64,000 bases of DNA, from NCBI RefSeq assembly GCF_030381805.1, contig NZ_JAUDRH010000020.1, positions 62,001 to 126,000 of the forward strand, read 5' to 3'. Position numbers and translations under genes: made by a program. Shown piece by piece: positions 44,071-53,240 of this stretch; the first letter of the stretch is position 1; every line of letters begins with the position of its first letter. The notes under the pieces are model-generated. The model had not been told where the DNA came from and searched no databases. It was given only the letters and a program-made list of their open reading frames with translations. This stretch comes from Chlorogloeopsis sp. ULAP01 (lineage in GTDB: Bacteria > Cyanobacteriota > Cyanobacteriia > Cyanobacteriales > Nostocaceae).

Positions 44071-45047
44071 GCTCCTTGATAAAGTTTAATCAACTCTTTA
44101 TCTGACAGAATTTTTTGGCTTTTCTTACCTATGAAGTAATAAGCTGAGGCGGCATCGAGAGTACCCGGACAATCAATCAATAAGTAATCGAGATACTTTA
44201 ATGGAAATGCTGTGATTCTGACAAATAATCCAATCAGCTTTCTCCAAAACTTTGATGTTGTAAAACTCAAAAGTAAGTATGAGTAAGACCAAGCTAATGC
44301 CATTCCCGGCCCAGCTACTGCTCCACTCTCAATTTCCTCAAATTTTCTAAATAAACGACGATGACCTAAAAAAGTAAATCTAGTAAAGTCATAGCATCCT
44401 CCATGTACTTGTTGCATAAATGGGGTTTCCGCATAGACTAGCCCATCATCTTTTAAAACCCTGTAAATTTCTTCTACACAGCACCAGGGGTCAACGACAT
44501 GCTCTAATACAGCTTGTATGATGACACCGTCAAAAGAACGATCTGCGAAAGGTATGTTGTGAGCATCACAAATCAAAGTTGTGCGAGAGCCGAATGAAAC
44601 ATCAGTTTCTACTATTTCTAAATTGGAGTTTTCAACAATATTTTCTATGCCTTTACCTAAAATGCTACCACCAATTACTAAAACTTTAGGATGTATGCAA
44701 CGCATATGCAATTTTTTAGAAAATTGTTCATAGTTTCTTTTCGCTTTGAGATTTAAGCTTATACTTGGAACCAAATTTTTTAGAGTTTCCAGAAATTGAT
44801 TTTTAGGAGATAAATCAAAATATAATTTTCGCTCATTAACAAAGTCATCAATCGAAAATATACTAGCACTCTCATTAATCAAAATTGGTATTCTATTTTT
44901 GTGTGGGAATAAAGCCTGACATTGAGAATTTATACATTGGCTATCTTCACTACGCACTACCAATTCACTATTACATATAGGACAGCGTAGCATTGACTGC
45001 ACTATCGGAGAAAGTTTGAGTTTAGTTTGATTGATTTGATGTTGCAT
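44064..45047 (-). CDS. SAM-dependent methyltransferase with N-terminal zinc ribbon
   Basis: 327 aa. Four cysteines at the N-terminus (CPICNSE..., CINSQC) form a Trm112-like zinc ribbon ending in FPHKNRIPILI. The Rossmann methyltransferase core begins at about residue 119 with KVLVIGGSILGKGIE, then IPFADRSFDGVIIQAVLEHV, which is the post-I/II motif of Methyltransf_11. It likely methylates a sugar or lipid-linked intermediate. It is second in the operon. The combination with the zinc ribbon is common in cell-envelope clusters. Confidence 0.8.
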   Translation of the reverse strand: MQHQINQTKLKLSPIVQSMLRCPICNSELVVRSEDSQCINSQCQALFPHKNRIPILINESASIFSIDDFVNERKLYFDLSPKNQFLETLKNLVPSISLNLKAKRNYEQFSKKLHMRCIHPKVLVIGGSILGKGIENIVENSNLEIVETDVSFGSRTTLICDAHNIPFADRSFDGVIIQAVLEHVVDPWCCVEEIYRVLKDDGLVYAETPFMQQVHGGCYDFTRFTFLGHRRLFRKFEEIESGAVAGPGMALAWSYSYLLLSFTTSKFWRKLIGLFVRITAFPLKYLDYLLIDCPGTLDAASAYYFIGKKSQKILSDKELIKLYQGAC

Positions 45048-45117
45048 AAGTTTATAACTTCATAATCAGTAATAAAATTTCGATAGCTTAGTCTGAAATT
45101 TGCTAATACAAAACTTT

Positions 45118-47163
45118 TCATACACTTCCTGGTTTCACTCTGACTGTAATTTTTCCATTTGTTCCTGCAAGTAAATTGTTATTTGCTACTGTATCTACCA
45201 AAACATGACTTTCAAGATATTTTGGCTTATACCCTGGTACAATTTGCTCAAGTAGAAACAGAATTAAATTCGTATGATTCTTAGCCGCAGCCTTGCATAA
45301 ATCTTCAACACTTATAGTCAAATTATCTGGAACAATTCGACTCGCATTTTTGACAACTAACAACTTTTCATGCTCAGTTGGTTCGTACTCTTCTCCTTCA
45401 ATAAACAACTCTTCAAATAACTTTTCACCCGGACGCAAACCAGTAAAGACAATTTCAATATCTTTGTTGACTTCATATCCACAAAGACGAATCAATTCCT
45501 TTGCCAAATCAACTATTTTCACTGGCTGTCCCATATTTAACATCAGCACTTCTCCACCATGCCCAATTACTGCTGCTTGCAACACTAATTGCACTGCCTC
45601 TGGAATCGTCATGAAATAGCGGCGGATTTCCGGATGGGTAACTGTGACGGGGCCTCCTGCTAAAATTTGCCTAGTGAAAGTCGGGACAACACTGCCACGA
45701 CTACCTAAAACATTACCAAAGCGCACAGCAACATAAGATAAGCCACTTTTTTTTGCTGCTTGCAATACCAACATTTCTGCAACTCTTTTACTTGCTCCCA
45801 TCACATTGGTGGGATTGACTGCCTTATCTGTAGATATCATCACGAAATGTTGAACTTTGTATTGCAGCGCCAGATCCACTAAATTTTTTGTTCCCAGTAC
45901 GTTGTTAGTAATTGCTTCTGGTGAATTTAATTCCATCAAAGGAACGTGCTTGTGGGCTGCGGCATGAAAAATCACATCTGGCTGGAATCGCTCAAAGGCG
46001 TGTTTAAGGCGATCGCGGTAACGAATATCGCCAATGAAGATATGAAGACTAGGAGTGTATTGTTCTGCCTTGCCATTTTCTTTAAGTGCTTGAACTAGTT
46101 GTTCTAATTCCTGCTGAATATTGAACACAGAATTCTCACCATGCCCCATTAGCATCATTTGGGCAGGATGACATTTGTAAATTTGACGGCAAAGCTCACT
46201 ACCAATCGAGCCGCCTGCGCCTGTAATTAGTACTCTCTTGCCTGCCAAAAATTCCGCAACTCGTCCAATATCTGTCTGTATTGGTTCACGCCTGAGTAAA
46301 TCTTCAATCCGCACATCACGAATGCTATCCACTCTTACTCGTCCATTCAGGATTTCATGTATTCCTGGTAAAGTACTGGTTTGAATGCCGGTAGCTTTGC
46401 AAATATCAACGATTTCTCGAATCACTTTTCCTGCAACTGTTGGCATTGCAATAATCACCTTGTGAATTTGCAAAGATTTGACAATATCAGGTATTTTGTG
46501 GCGATCGCCCACTACAGGAACACCGCGAATGTGTGCATATAGTTTTTGGGGATCGTCGTCAACAAAGGCAACTGGATAAAAACCCTGTTGAGGATTTGTT
46601 TGCATTTCTTGCAGTAGAGTCACTCCGGCGTTACCAGCCCCGACGATCAGTACTCGTTGTGAGGGGTTAAATACTGCTCGTTTTTTGTTGGTTCTTTCTA
46701 CTGCTTTGATGCTGAAACGCAAACCACCGATGAAAATAAACGAAAGTAGTCCATCAATTAATGGCAATGAACGTGGAAGTCCACTGAAAACAGAGTTTGG
46801 GATGCTATGAATCACATCAAAACAAAACGATTGTATGATAATCGCTGCTGCCATCAACATAGCGATGTATGTGAGTTCTTCAATGCTGGCATAGCGCCAG
46901 TAACGGCGATAAAAACCAGAACTCCATAAAATGAATTGTTTGATCAGCAAAAATAGGATTGTGGCAAATGCTAAGTTTGGCAGATATGCTTCTAGGCTAG
47001 GTATTCCATCTAAGCGTAGAATCAAAGCTAATAGGGGTGTAGTGGCGAAAATACTGATGTCGAGTATTAACCAATGCCTGTTTCTCATTTTCAGCAATTT
47101 ATTCAGCAATATATTGCTTGATTTTTGTATCAACCAATGAGAAACAAAAAATAGTAAATTCAT
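45118..47163 (-). CDS. membrane UDP-GlcNAc 4,6-dehydratase (CapD/WbpM/PglF type)
   Basis: 681 aa. Four membrane helices at the N-terminus are followed by a first Rossmann domain (VLIVGAGNAGVTLLQEMQ) and the extended-SDR domain (KRVLITGAGGSIGSELCRQI). The catalytic triad STDKAVNPTNVMGASKR has Met in place of Tyr, as is characteristic for WbpM-class enzymes. They make UDP-4-keto-6-deoxy sugars. It is the first gene of the operon and has its own long 5' spacer, so it is likely to set the pathway in motion. Confidence 0.9.
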   Translation of the reverse strand: MNLLFFVSHWLIQKSSNILLNKLLKMRNRHWLILDISIFATTPLLALILRLDGIPSLEAYLPNLAFATILFLLIKQFILWSSGFYRRYWRYASIEELTYIAMLMAAAIIIQSFCFDVIHSIPNSVFSGLPRSLPLIDGLLSFIFIGGLRFSIKAVERTNKKRAVFNPSQRVLIVGAGNAGVTLLQEMQTNPQQGFYPVAFVDDDPQKLYAHIRGVPVVGDRHKIPDIVKSLQIHKVIIAMPTVAGKVIREIVDICKATGIQTSTLPGIHEILNGRVRVDSIRDVRIEDLLRREPIQTDIGRVAEFLAGKRVLITGAGGSIGSELCRQIYKCHPAQMMLMGHGENSVFNIQQELEQLVQALKENGKAEQYTPSLHIFIGDIRYRDRLKHAFERFQPDVIFHAAAHKHVPLMELNSPEAITNNVLGTKNLVDLALQYKVQHFVMISTDKAVNPTNVMGASKRVAEMLVLQAAKKSGLSYVAVRFGNVLGSRGSVVPTFTRQILAGGPVTVTHPEIRRYFMTIPEAVQLVLQAAVIGHGGEVLMLNMGQPVKIVDLAKELIRLCGYEVNKDIEIVFTGLRPGEKLFEELFIEGEEYEPTEHEKLLVVKNASRIVPDNLTISVEDLCKAAAKNHTNLILFLLEQIVPGYKPKYLESHVLVDTVANNNLLAGTNGKITVRVKPGSV

Positions 47164-48135
47164 GGTCGTGCGTTCAGGCTACTGTATGTAAATAGTCAAA
47201 AAATCAGTAACAGCTTTGCTGCCATTTGTTTAAACAAAAAATGCTTAGATAAATGTGTAGATAAAATTGACACATTTAACACATATTGATGAAATTTTTA
47301 TTTTTACCACACGATTTATACTTCCACCAAATACTTCACAAATGGTGAAAATTTCTTGTGGAAATCTGAAAATAGCTCTTCGGCGCTTGTAATACTAGCT
47401 ATCACCCTATTCAGGTCAAAATCTTTCAATAGAGGCTATATACCATCATCTCTCTCTAGTAGAGGCTATATATCATCATCTCTCTCTAATAGAGGCTTTA
47501 ATCCTCTTTTATCATCCAATCAAGGATTTTATTACTTACATATAGCAAACTATCACAATCTGTTCAGTAAAATCGATAGATTTCTGCTCAATGGATTTTT
47601 ACCTGAACAATTTAATAGTAATTAAACATTTCGTTTCATGCAACTTATTTCTTTATTTTTTTATTTTGTAACTGATTTGTATCTTGATTGATACTTTAGT
47701 GATGCTATTTATTTACAATCGTTTGTATTTTGGTTGTAAGAAGAATATAAAGTACAGAATCTAGGATTAAAAATTCAGTAATTAGAAAGCATGGGGCTAG
47801 AGGAAATTAGGACAAGGAAAGTAAATGTGAGTTATGTTGCTTATTTACCTATCCACCATGCCAGGTGATGTTAGTCACTACACACTCAACTACTTTAGCT
47901 AGAAGATAAAAGCTTATCCTATCTAGTTTTTGTGAACAAGCATTTTATGTTTGATTATGCCTACCTATTTAGTTAGAGTTATTCTAATTTATAACTCCTG
48001 AGTTTGTTCCATCAACTTTGTGCTGGAGTTTAGGTTAAAGATATAACAAAAGTCGAAGAAGTGTTTGCCAATTGATCGGCTCTCCAAACTCCTTCGACTA
48101 AAATTTCTATGAACTAAATATTTCTCTGGCGATCG
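47164..48135. other. 972-bp spacer between the polysaccharide operon and ilvN
   Basis: It holds the promoter and leader of the operon (minus strand) plus the 30-bp tandem repeat (separate entry) and AT-rich sequence. A plus-strand 89-codon frame at 47356-47625 is largely made of that tandem repeat, has no ribosome-binding site and is rejected. Long TTTT runs near 47640-47700. I see no other feature. Confidence 0.6.
47431..47520. repeat. three tandem 30-bp repeats upstream of the polysaccharide operon
   Basis: Units 47431-47460, 47461-47490 and 47491-47520, each starting AGAGGCT. The first two differ at only about two positions, the third is degenerate, and a further decayed copy follows from 47521. 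The junctions CTCT..AGTAGAGG can form small hairpins. It is not a CRISPR array, because there are no spacers. Confidence 0.8.
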
Positions 48136-48654
48136 CTAAACTTTTGCTTCCAAAGATTTCAGCAACTCAGTGTTTACTCCTGATTCACGAGTCAGGGCAA
48201 TTTTACCAGTGCGGGCTATTTCTCTCAAACCAAATTTTTGTAATACCTGCACGATCGCTACCATTTTACCTGGATCGCCCACAACTTCCAAAGTTAGAGA
48301 ATCTTCTGCCACATCTACGACTCGCGCCCGGAAAATTTGTGCTAATTCAACAACTTCTGAGCGATTGGTGCTAGTAGCATTAACTTTCAACAACATTAAT
48401 TCTCGCTCTACACAAGGAATTTCGGTGATGTCCTGTACCTTCAAAACGTTGATGAGCTTGTAAAGTTGTTTTGTAAGTTGCTCAATCACATAATCGTCAC
48501 CAGGTACGACCATTGTAATGCGAGAAATACCTGACTGCTCTGCTGGGCCGACAGCAAGGCTTTCAATGTTGAAGCCACGACGGGCAAATAAACCAGAAAT
48601 ACGGGATAGAACACCCGCTTCATCTTCTACAAGTACTGAAAGGGTATGTTTCAT
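48136..48654 (-). CDS. ilvN: acetolactate synthase small (regulatory) subunit
   Basis: 172 aa. The N-terminal ACT domain begins MKHTLSVLVEDEAGVLSRISGLFARRGFNIESLAVG, followed by PCVERELMLLKV and the C-terminal ALS_ss_C domain (FGLREIARTGKIALTRES). It binds valine and activates/regulates the large subunit IlvB in branched-chain amino-acid synthesis. The large subunit is not in the window. Confidence 0.95.
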   Translation of the reverse strand: MKHTLSVLVEDEAGVLSRISGLFARRGFNIESLAVGPAEQSGISRITMVVPGDDYVIEQLTKQLYKLINVLKVQDITEIPCVERELMLLKVNATSTNRSEVVELAQIFRARVVDVAEDSLTLEVVGDPGKMVAIVQVLQKFGLREIARTGKIALTRESGVNTELLKSLEAKV

Positions 48655-48976
48655 CTTCGCCGACAGAGGCTAGGGGAGCAGTGATTAAGGTGATGAGTAT
48701 TGCCACACTGGCTATTAAGTGTGGATTATTATATCTTGCACTTGTTTTTTGACCACCAAGAAATAAATTTCTTGGCTGAAAGCAAAAGTAAGCTAAAGCT
48801 TACTAAACATATCTTTCAGTCCGTTTCAACGGACTTTAGCTATGAGACTTGTACTTTAGTACAAGGGTGTTCAAGACGAGGTGCAAGATGTGTGGATTCT
48901 TATTTTAAACTTAAATCGGTGAACAGGGAACAGGGGATAGGGGACAGGGAACAGGAGATAGGGTAAAAATAAATTA
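48655..48976. other. intergenic region with hairpin array and purine repeats
   Basis: A 322-bp spacer. It holds the three-hairpin array (separate entry) and, from 48918, an ACAGGGA/ATAGGGG-type tandem repeat of 7-8 bp up to 48965. An 88-codon plus-strand frame here is repeat sequence. Confidence 0.6.
48787..48865. repeat. array of three 18-nt mini-hairpins (8-bp arms, 2-nt loops)
   Basis: Hairpin 1: AGTAAGCT-AA-AGCTTACT (48787-48804). Hairpin 2: AGTCCGTT-TC-AACGGACT (48818-48835). Hairpin 3: CTTGTACT-TT-AGTACAAG (48848-48865). All three share the same geometry and a 30-31 nt period, but have different arm sequences, each still perfectly paired. Confidence 0.85.
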
Positions 48977-49588
48977 TTACTGATAACTGTTAAAGTTAAA
49001 TAGCATTTTAGGATCGGGCAAAGGTAATACTTGTACTGGATACTGCTTTAGCCACTCCTGAAATGATCGCCCGCCCTGCTCAATATATTGATTTAATTCT
49101 GGTAAACAACGACGCCGATAAAAGCCACACAACGGCTCCCATCTATTATCTTTTTGAACTAAAGCAGCGATCGCTTCTTGGGGTAAGCGATCAAGTTCAA
49201 CTGCCCATTTCTGTAAAACTTCTAGCCGTAAATTGGGTAAATCGCAAGCTAGCAGCAACACCCACTCTGTTTCTACATATACCAGTGCTTGAGCAAATCC
49301 TACAAGTGGCCCGTGGGTTCTAGGTTCGTTGCCAGTTTCTCCTGGTAAAGGTACTTCCTGAATGAACTGGCTTTTGGGAGGTAACAAGTGTTGATAGCGT
49401 TCCTGCCAGGGAGTGATTACGTAGACTTTTTCAGCACAAGCCTCAGCTATGCGGCAAATAAATTGCAACATCGGCACTCCTTGAATCGGGATCAAGGCTT
49501 TGTCTGTCCCCATGCGCGTACTCTTACCACCTGCGAGAACGATCGCAGTTAATTTACATTGCTGAATTTTCTCAGTTTGCTGGTTCAT
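48977..49588 (-). CDS. mobA: molybdenum cofactor guanylyltransferase
   Basis: 203 aa from ATG 49588; a longer frame from 49618 reads into the VOC gene. TAIVLAGGKSTRMGTDKALI is the nucleotide-binding signature of MobA, followed by the THGPLVGFAQAL and LLACDLPNL segments that hold the catalytic residues. It transfers GMP to molybdopterin to give the bis-MGD/MGD cofactor used by nitrate reductase. It overlaps the VOC gene by 17 nt, so they are co-transcribed. Confidence 0.85.
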   Translation of the reverse strand: MNQQTEKIQQCKLTAIVLAGGKSTRMGTDKALIPIQGVPMLQFICRIAEACAEKVYVITPWQERYQHLLPPKSQFIQEVPLPGETGNEPRTHGPLVGFAQALVYVETEWVLLLACDLPNLRLEVLQKWAVELDRLPQEAIAALVQKDNRWEPLCGFYRRRCLPELNQYIEQGGRSFQEWLKQYPVQVLPLPDPKMLFNFNSYQ

Positions 49589-49952
49589 AAAAAGTGATAC
49601 ACACACCAGCCGGATCAATCACGGCAAACTCTTTCATTCCCCAAGGTTTAGTTTCTAGCTTACCGTTTGGGTGAATCATCTGTCCTCCTTTGGCTTGAAA
49701 TTCTGCGTAAAGTTGCTCGATACCATCAACAAAGACACGAAAACTTGTCCATTCTGCCAGGTGTTTATCATCGTTCTTAAGCAGAAAAATTGTCGCCCCA
49801 TCTCGTTGGACGATCGCCATCCTCACTGGCTCGCCTTCTTTATGGATAGTTGTAAAGCCAAGCTGTTGCTCATAAAACGCGATCGCTACTTCCATGTCGC
49901 TTCCTGCTGGAATCATCGGGTTAATGTTTTTAAGTACAGGTGGCTTGTTCAT
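49572..49952 (-). CDS. VOC family protein (glyoxalase/bleomycin-resistance fold)
   Basis: 126 aa. INPMIPAGSDMEVAIAFYEQ QLGF is the start of a VOC domain; MIHPNGKLETKPWGMKEFAV and IDPAGVCITFYEP the end. Single-domain length fits a homodimer. The function may be ring cleavage, glyoxalase or drug binding, and cannot be told from sequence. It precedes mobA in the same transcript. Confidence 0.83.
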   Translation of the reverse strand: MNKPPVLKNINPMIPAGSDMEVAIAFYEQQLGFTTIHKEGEPVRMAIVQRDGATIFLLKNDDKHLAEWTSFRVFVDGIEQLYAEFQAKGGQMIHPNGKLETKPWGMKEFAVIDPAGVCITFYEPAN

Positions 49953-50013
49953 AGTTATACGTTTAAAACGCGTCCTCTAACTCCGCGTCTTTGTGTCCTC
50001 ACGTCAATTGGTA

Positions 50014-52092
50014 TTATCCCCTAGTCTGACTTTGCTGTACCTGCTGCAACAGGTTTTCTAAACTCTCAGGTGCTGGCAAACATTTCAAACCTTGGCAAAC
50101 TAGCCCAACACTACCTTGTGGTAATTTTGATTCTGCGGTGAATACAGCAGTTGGCAAATACTGAGAACTTAATGAGTTAATCTGCTCGGTTGTAGTGCGA
50201 ATCAAAGTCGAATTGCTATACCAATCCAAGGCGGTAAATAAACTTGGGCAAGCTTGGGGAGCATGATTCATGGCAGAGTGAAATGCCCTCAAGCCCTGCT
50301 CGGCTAAATCTAAATAATGGAGATTGTCGGTAAGCAAAGCAAGACGCACAAGATTTGCGATCGCTACTCCATTTGCAGAAGGTGTGGCATTATCTGCATA
50401 ACTGCGCTCTCGCACGATTAAATCTTGAGTTGCATCGCTGGATGTGTTGTAGTATCCACCTAATTCGACACTCCAAAGATATTCGTCAAATTCTTCTTGG
50501 AGAGCGATCGCGCTTTCTAACCAATTTTTTTGATCGGGGCAACAAGTATGTAAATCCAATAGGGCTTTGATAAAGAAGGCGTAATCTTCAGATTGAGCTA
50601 GTACGGTTGCTTGTCCTTCATAATTAAGACGATGGAACCGCCCATTTACAAACTGATTATTTAAGATAAAGTTCGCTGCCTGAGTTGCTAGTTCCAAATA
50701 AGAAGGTTGTCGGAATACTGCATACGCTCTTGCCAAGCCGGAAATCATCAAACTATTCCAGGCAACAATCATTTTAGTATCTGTTACCGATGGAATTCGA
50801 CCAGGCCAATTGCTTGTTTTTGCCTCTTGGTTATTGCGAGCGGGTGGAAAAGTTTGTAGCGATTCAGGGGTTGCACCATACCGAGCTACAAACAATTTCG
50901 TTAACGCTGTTTCTAACGTTTCGCTCAGTTCTCCTGGATGACGCCTTTGCAGTACGTTCTTACCTTCAAAGTTGCCGTTAGCGGTAACTGTAAACGATTG
51001 TTGTAATTCTGTTAGTTCTTCGTGAGTAAGTAATTGCTCTAGTTCACTGTAACTCCAGACATAAAATGCTCCCTCCTCTGGTTCAGTTTCTTCACCAGTG
51101 ATAAAGCTATCGGCATCTTGAGCAGCCCAGAAGTAACCTGATATATCCGTCATTTCTCGTTTCAGCCATTGCACAGTATGTGCGATCGCTCTCTCAAAGG
51201 CAGGTTCCTGTACTCCCGCACTCCAAAGATTAGCCAAGTACTCTACAATTTGACCATTGTCGTAGAGCATTTTTTCAAAGTGAGGCACAGTCCAAGTGGG
51301 ATCAACTGTGTAGCGGTGAAACCCTCCACTCACATGATCGTAAATTCCGCCCAATGCCAGATCAAGTCCTCGCTGGGTGCAAATTTGCTTGCCGTCGTAT
51401 TTAGATTCGCGTTCCCAGGTAGAACCAGGGAACGAGAATCGTGTTCCCCGCAGAGCTAATTCTGCATAAGGAATCATCGGAAAACTATTACCGTATTGAT
51501 TGGGAGTAATGATCCCCGTGCTGGTTTCCCAGCCTTTTCGTAGTAATTCACGGTCTTGAGCTTGTGTTGTACCCTGAAATTGCAACACCGCAGAGGTAAG
51601 AAGCGACTCTAAAATTACTGCTTTGCGATCGCGCAAATCTTCTTTTTCTGTATCGTAGTAACGGCGAATCGCTTGCAGAACTTGCAAAAACCCTGGACGA
51701 CCGTAGCGTGGTTCCAATGGAAAGTATGTACCAGCGTAAAACGGCACTAAATCTTCTGGAGAAAGAAAAACATTTAAAGGCCAACCTCCTTGCCCGCTCA
51801 TCATCTGCAAAGACTGCATATAAATGCTATCGAGGTCTGGTCTTTCTTCTCTATCTACTTTAATAGGGATAAAATTGGCGTTCATGTACTCGGCAACAGC
51901 CGGGTCGGAAAACGCTTCTCCTTCCATAACAGTACACCAGTGGCAGCTAGAGTAGCCAATGGAGAGAAAAATAGGTTTATTTTGCGCTTTTGCAGTGGCG
52001 AGTGCTTCATCACACCAAGGCCACCAATCGATAGGATTTTCGGCGTGTTTGCGGAGGTAGAGGCTTTTAGCTTCAGCAAGGCGATTAGTCAT
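50014..52092 (-). CDS. thioredoxin-fold DUF255 protein (YyaL/SSP411 family)
   Basis: 692 aa. The N-terminal thioredoxin-like domain reads SIGYSSCHWCTVMEGEAFSD, with its CHWC redox motif. The remaining 500+ residues form an alpha/alpha-barrel of the N-acylglucosamine-epimerase type (SGGFHRYTVDPTWTVPHFEKMLYDNGQ). The family's substrate is not known. The sequence SFPGSTWERES at about residue 223 is an in-frame insertion produced by a palindromic repeat (51404-51440), flanked by well-conserved family sequence. It stands alone, with its start at the 52092 end. Confidence 0.85.
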   Translation of the reverse strand: MTNRLAEAKSLYLRKHAENPIDWWPWCDEALATAKAQNKPIFLSIGYSSCHWCTVMEGEAFSDPAVAEYMNANFIPIKVDREERPDLDSIYMQSLQMMSGQGGWPLNVFLSPEDLVPFYAGTYFPLEPRYGRPGFLQVLQAIRRYYDTEKEDLRDRKAVILESLLTSAVLQFQGTTQAQDRELLRKGWETSTGIITPNQYGNSFPMIPYAELALRGTRFSFPGSTWERESKYDGKQICTQRGLDLALGGIYDHVSGGFHRYTVDPTWTVPHFEKMLYDNGQIVEYLANLWSAGVQEPAFERAIAHTVQWLKREMTDISGYFWAAQDADSFITGEETEPEEGAFYVWSYSELEQLLTHEELTELQQSFTVTANGNFEGKNVLQRRHPGELSETLETALTKLFVARYGATPESLQTFPPARNNQEAKTSNWPGRIPSVTDTKMIVAWNSLMISGLARAYAVFRQPSYLELATQAANFILNNQFVNGRFHRLNYEGQATVLAQSEDYAFFIKALLDLHTCCPDQKNWLESAIALQEEFDEYLWSVELGGYYNTSSDATQDLIVRERSYADNATPSANGVAIANLVRLALLTDNLHYLDLAEQGLRAFHSAMNHAPQACPSLFTALDWYSNSTLIRTTTEQINSLSSQYLPTAVFTAESKLPQGSVGLVCQGLKCLPAPESLENLLQQVQQSQTRG
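51404..51440. repeat. 37-bp palindromic repeat inserted in the DUF255 gene
   Basis: GATTCGCGTTCCCAGGT pairs with ACCAGGGAACGAGAATC, with 15 of 17 positions matched around AGA. It is the same CCAGG..CCTGG family as the intergenic palindromes at 54338-54361 and 58942-58964. Confidence 0.75.
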
Positions 52093-52812
52093 GATTAGAC
52101 ATCAGGTATTACCTTCTGAATGTCAGTCTAACGTGTTCTTTAAAGCCTGAGTGTGAATAACGTCGTACTTGATGAAGTGATATCTGACTTGAAAGAGGGT
52201 GTGGGGGTATAAGGATTTGGGGTGTAGGAGAAAAAACCTTTTTCATATTTGGTGATGAAGCTTGTTTCATCGGGACTGTCCTGAAAAAGGGTTAAAAGAA
52301 AGCTAGTGGAGCACACCCGTAACCCATCTGTATGTATCTGTATCTATACTGGTGTATCGGTGGTCGATTTTTCATGCCTGATTGTGGGCAGTCTCCCATG
52401 AGAGTCTTGCATCATATCTTGCGGGAAGGGCTTTGCCCTACTATTGAGAGAGCCGAGGCTCTAGTTCTCATTAACAGGTTGAATCTGGTAATGAGGGTTT
52501 GGGGGCTGTCGCCTCCAAGCTGTTGGAACTGGTGCAAGATGTGAATGAAACAAAGCACAAGAAAAGAATTCATAGCGGTTGGTGTGCCGCCCGTGGATCT
52601 GCTCTTAAATATAGATGTAATTTTGGCAAAAATACTTAACGATGATGAAGTGGTGTTATCATTACACAAACAAAAACTGCCTGCTTAAACTATCTAGCAG
52701 TTTCAGCAGGCAGGTTTGTTTTATATTATTGTGATTATTTACAAGTTGTTTACTATGTGCAGTCATATTAAAGATTTGGACACCTATGTCTGAATTCATC
52801 TGTGAAATTTTC
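52093..52812. other. intergenic region rich in palindromes
   Basis: About 720 bp between the DUF255 gene and a small minus-strand frame. The centre (52428-52495) is a hairpin array (separate entry). Frames of 70-85 codons over that array on either strand have no ribosome-binding site and are rejected. Confidence 0.55.
52428..52495. repeat. array of hairpins
   Basis: GGGC-TTT-GCCC (52428-52438), AGAGCC-GA-GGCTCT (52449-52462) and a long imperfect stem CTCATTAACAGG...TCTGGTAATGAG (52467-52495), all within 68 bp. Confidence 0.7.
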
Positions 52813-52965
52813 TTAATCTAGAAAACTCAGCAGTGAAGCTATTGGTGTTGACAGTGTACCTGGGGATTTTGCTGCCCTAGTATTAATTGTGTTATTTGAA
52901 GTCAATCCTACAATCAGATGAAGTAAGAAGGTGATGATCGCGGCTTGCAAAAATTTTTCTAGCAT
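52813..52965 (-). CDS. small hydrophobic protein, hypothetical (50 aa)
   Basis: ATG 52965 to TAA 52813, 50 codons. A good ribosome-binding site (AGAGAGGAAAC) lies about 8 nt upstream. The protein opens MLEKFLQAAIITFLLHLIVG, a single hydrophobic helix, then a polar tail rich in Asn/Thr/Ser. It would be a small membrane or membrane-associated protein. I do not recognise it. Evidence for a real gene is the ribosome-binding site, the helix and the otherwise empty 1.1-kb spacer before clpP. Confidence 0.4.
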   Translation of the reverse strand: MLEKFLQAAIITFLLHLIVGLTSNNTINTRAAKSPGTLSTPIASLLSFLD

Positions 52966-53240
52966 GGCAGTTTCCTCTCTTTAGGTAGATGTTTTTGAAT
53001 TGCAAAATCATACTTCTTGAATACATCTTGTACTATTGATTAACCCGATGGGATGATGACATCGAGTCTATTGCCAGCAAAATGACGTAGTTACTTTTGA
53101 CCCAAAAACGACACAATTGTTCCAAGGATGAGCGAAATATATAGATTCACCAACAGAAGAAAGGGGTTTAGGTTTGCGAAGGAAAACAATCAGCCGTTGT
53201 AATCGGTAAAATGTATGTACATTAATTACAAGCAGGCTGC

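Noticed and set aside
47431..47520. CRISPR array
   Set aside because: Units are directly adjacent with no unique spacers, the third is degenerate, and there are no cas genes nearby.
47356..47625. 89-codon plus-strand frame
   Set aside because: Most of it translates the 30-bp tandem repeat (repeated SSLSSRGY-type peptide), with no ribosome-binding site.
52332..52669. 70- and 85-codon frames on both strands
   Set aside because: They cover the hairpin array and are mirror products of palindromes.
53207..53235. NtcA box upstream of clpP
   Set aside because: The GTA/TAC pair there is separated by 9 nt, not 8, and there is no well-placed -10.
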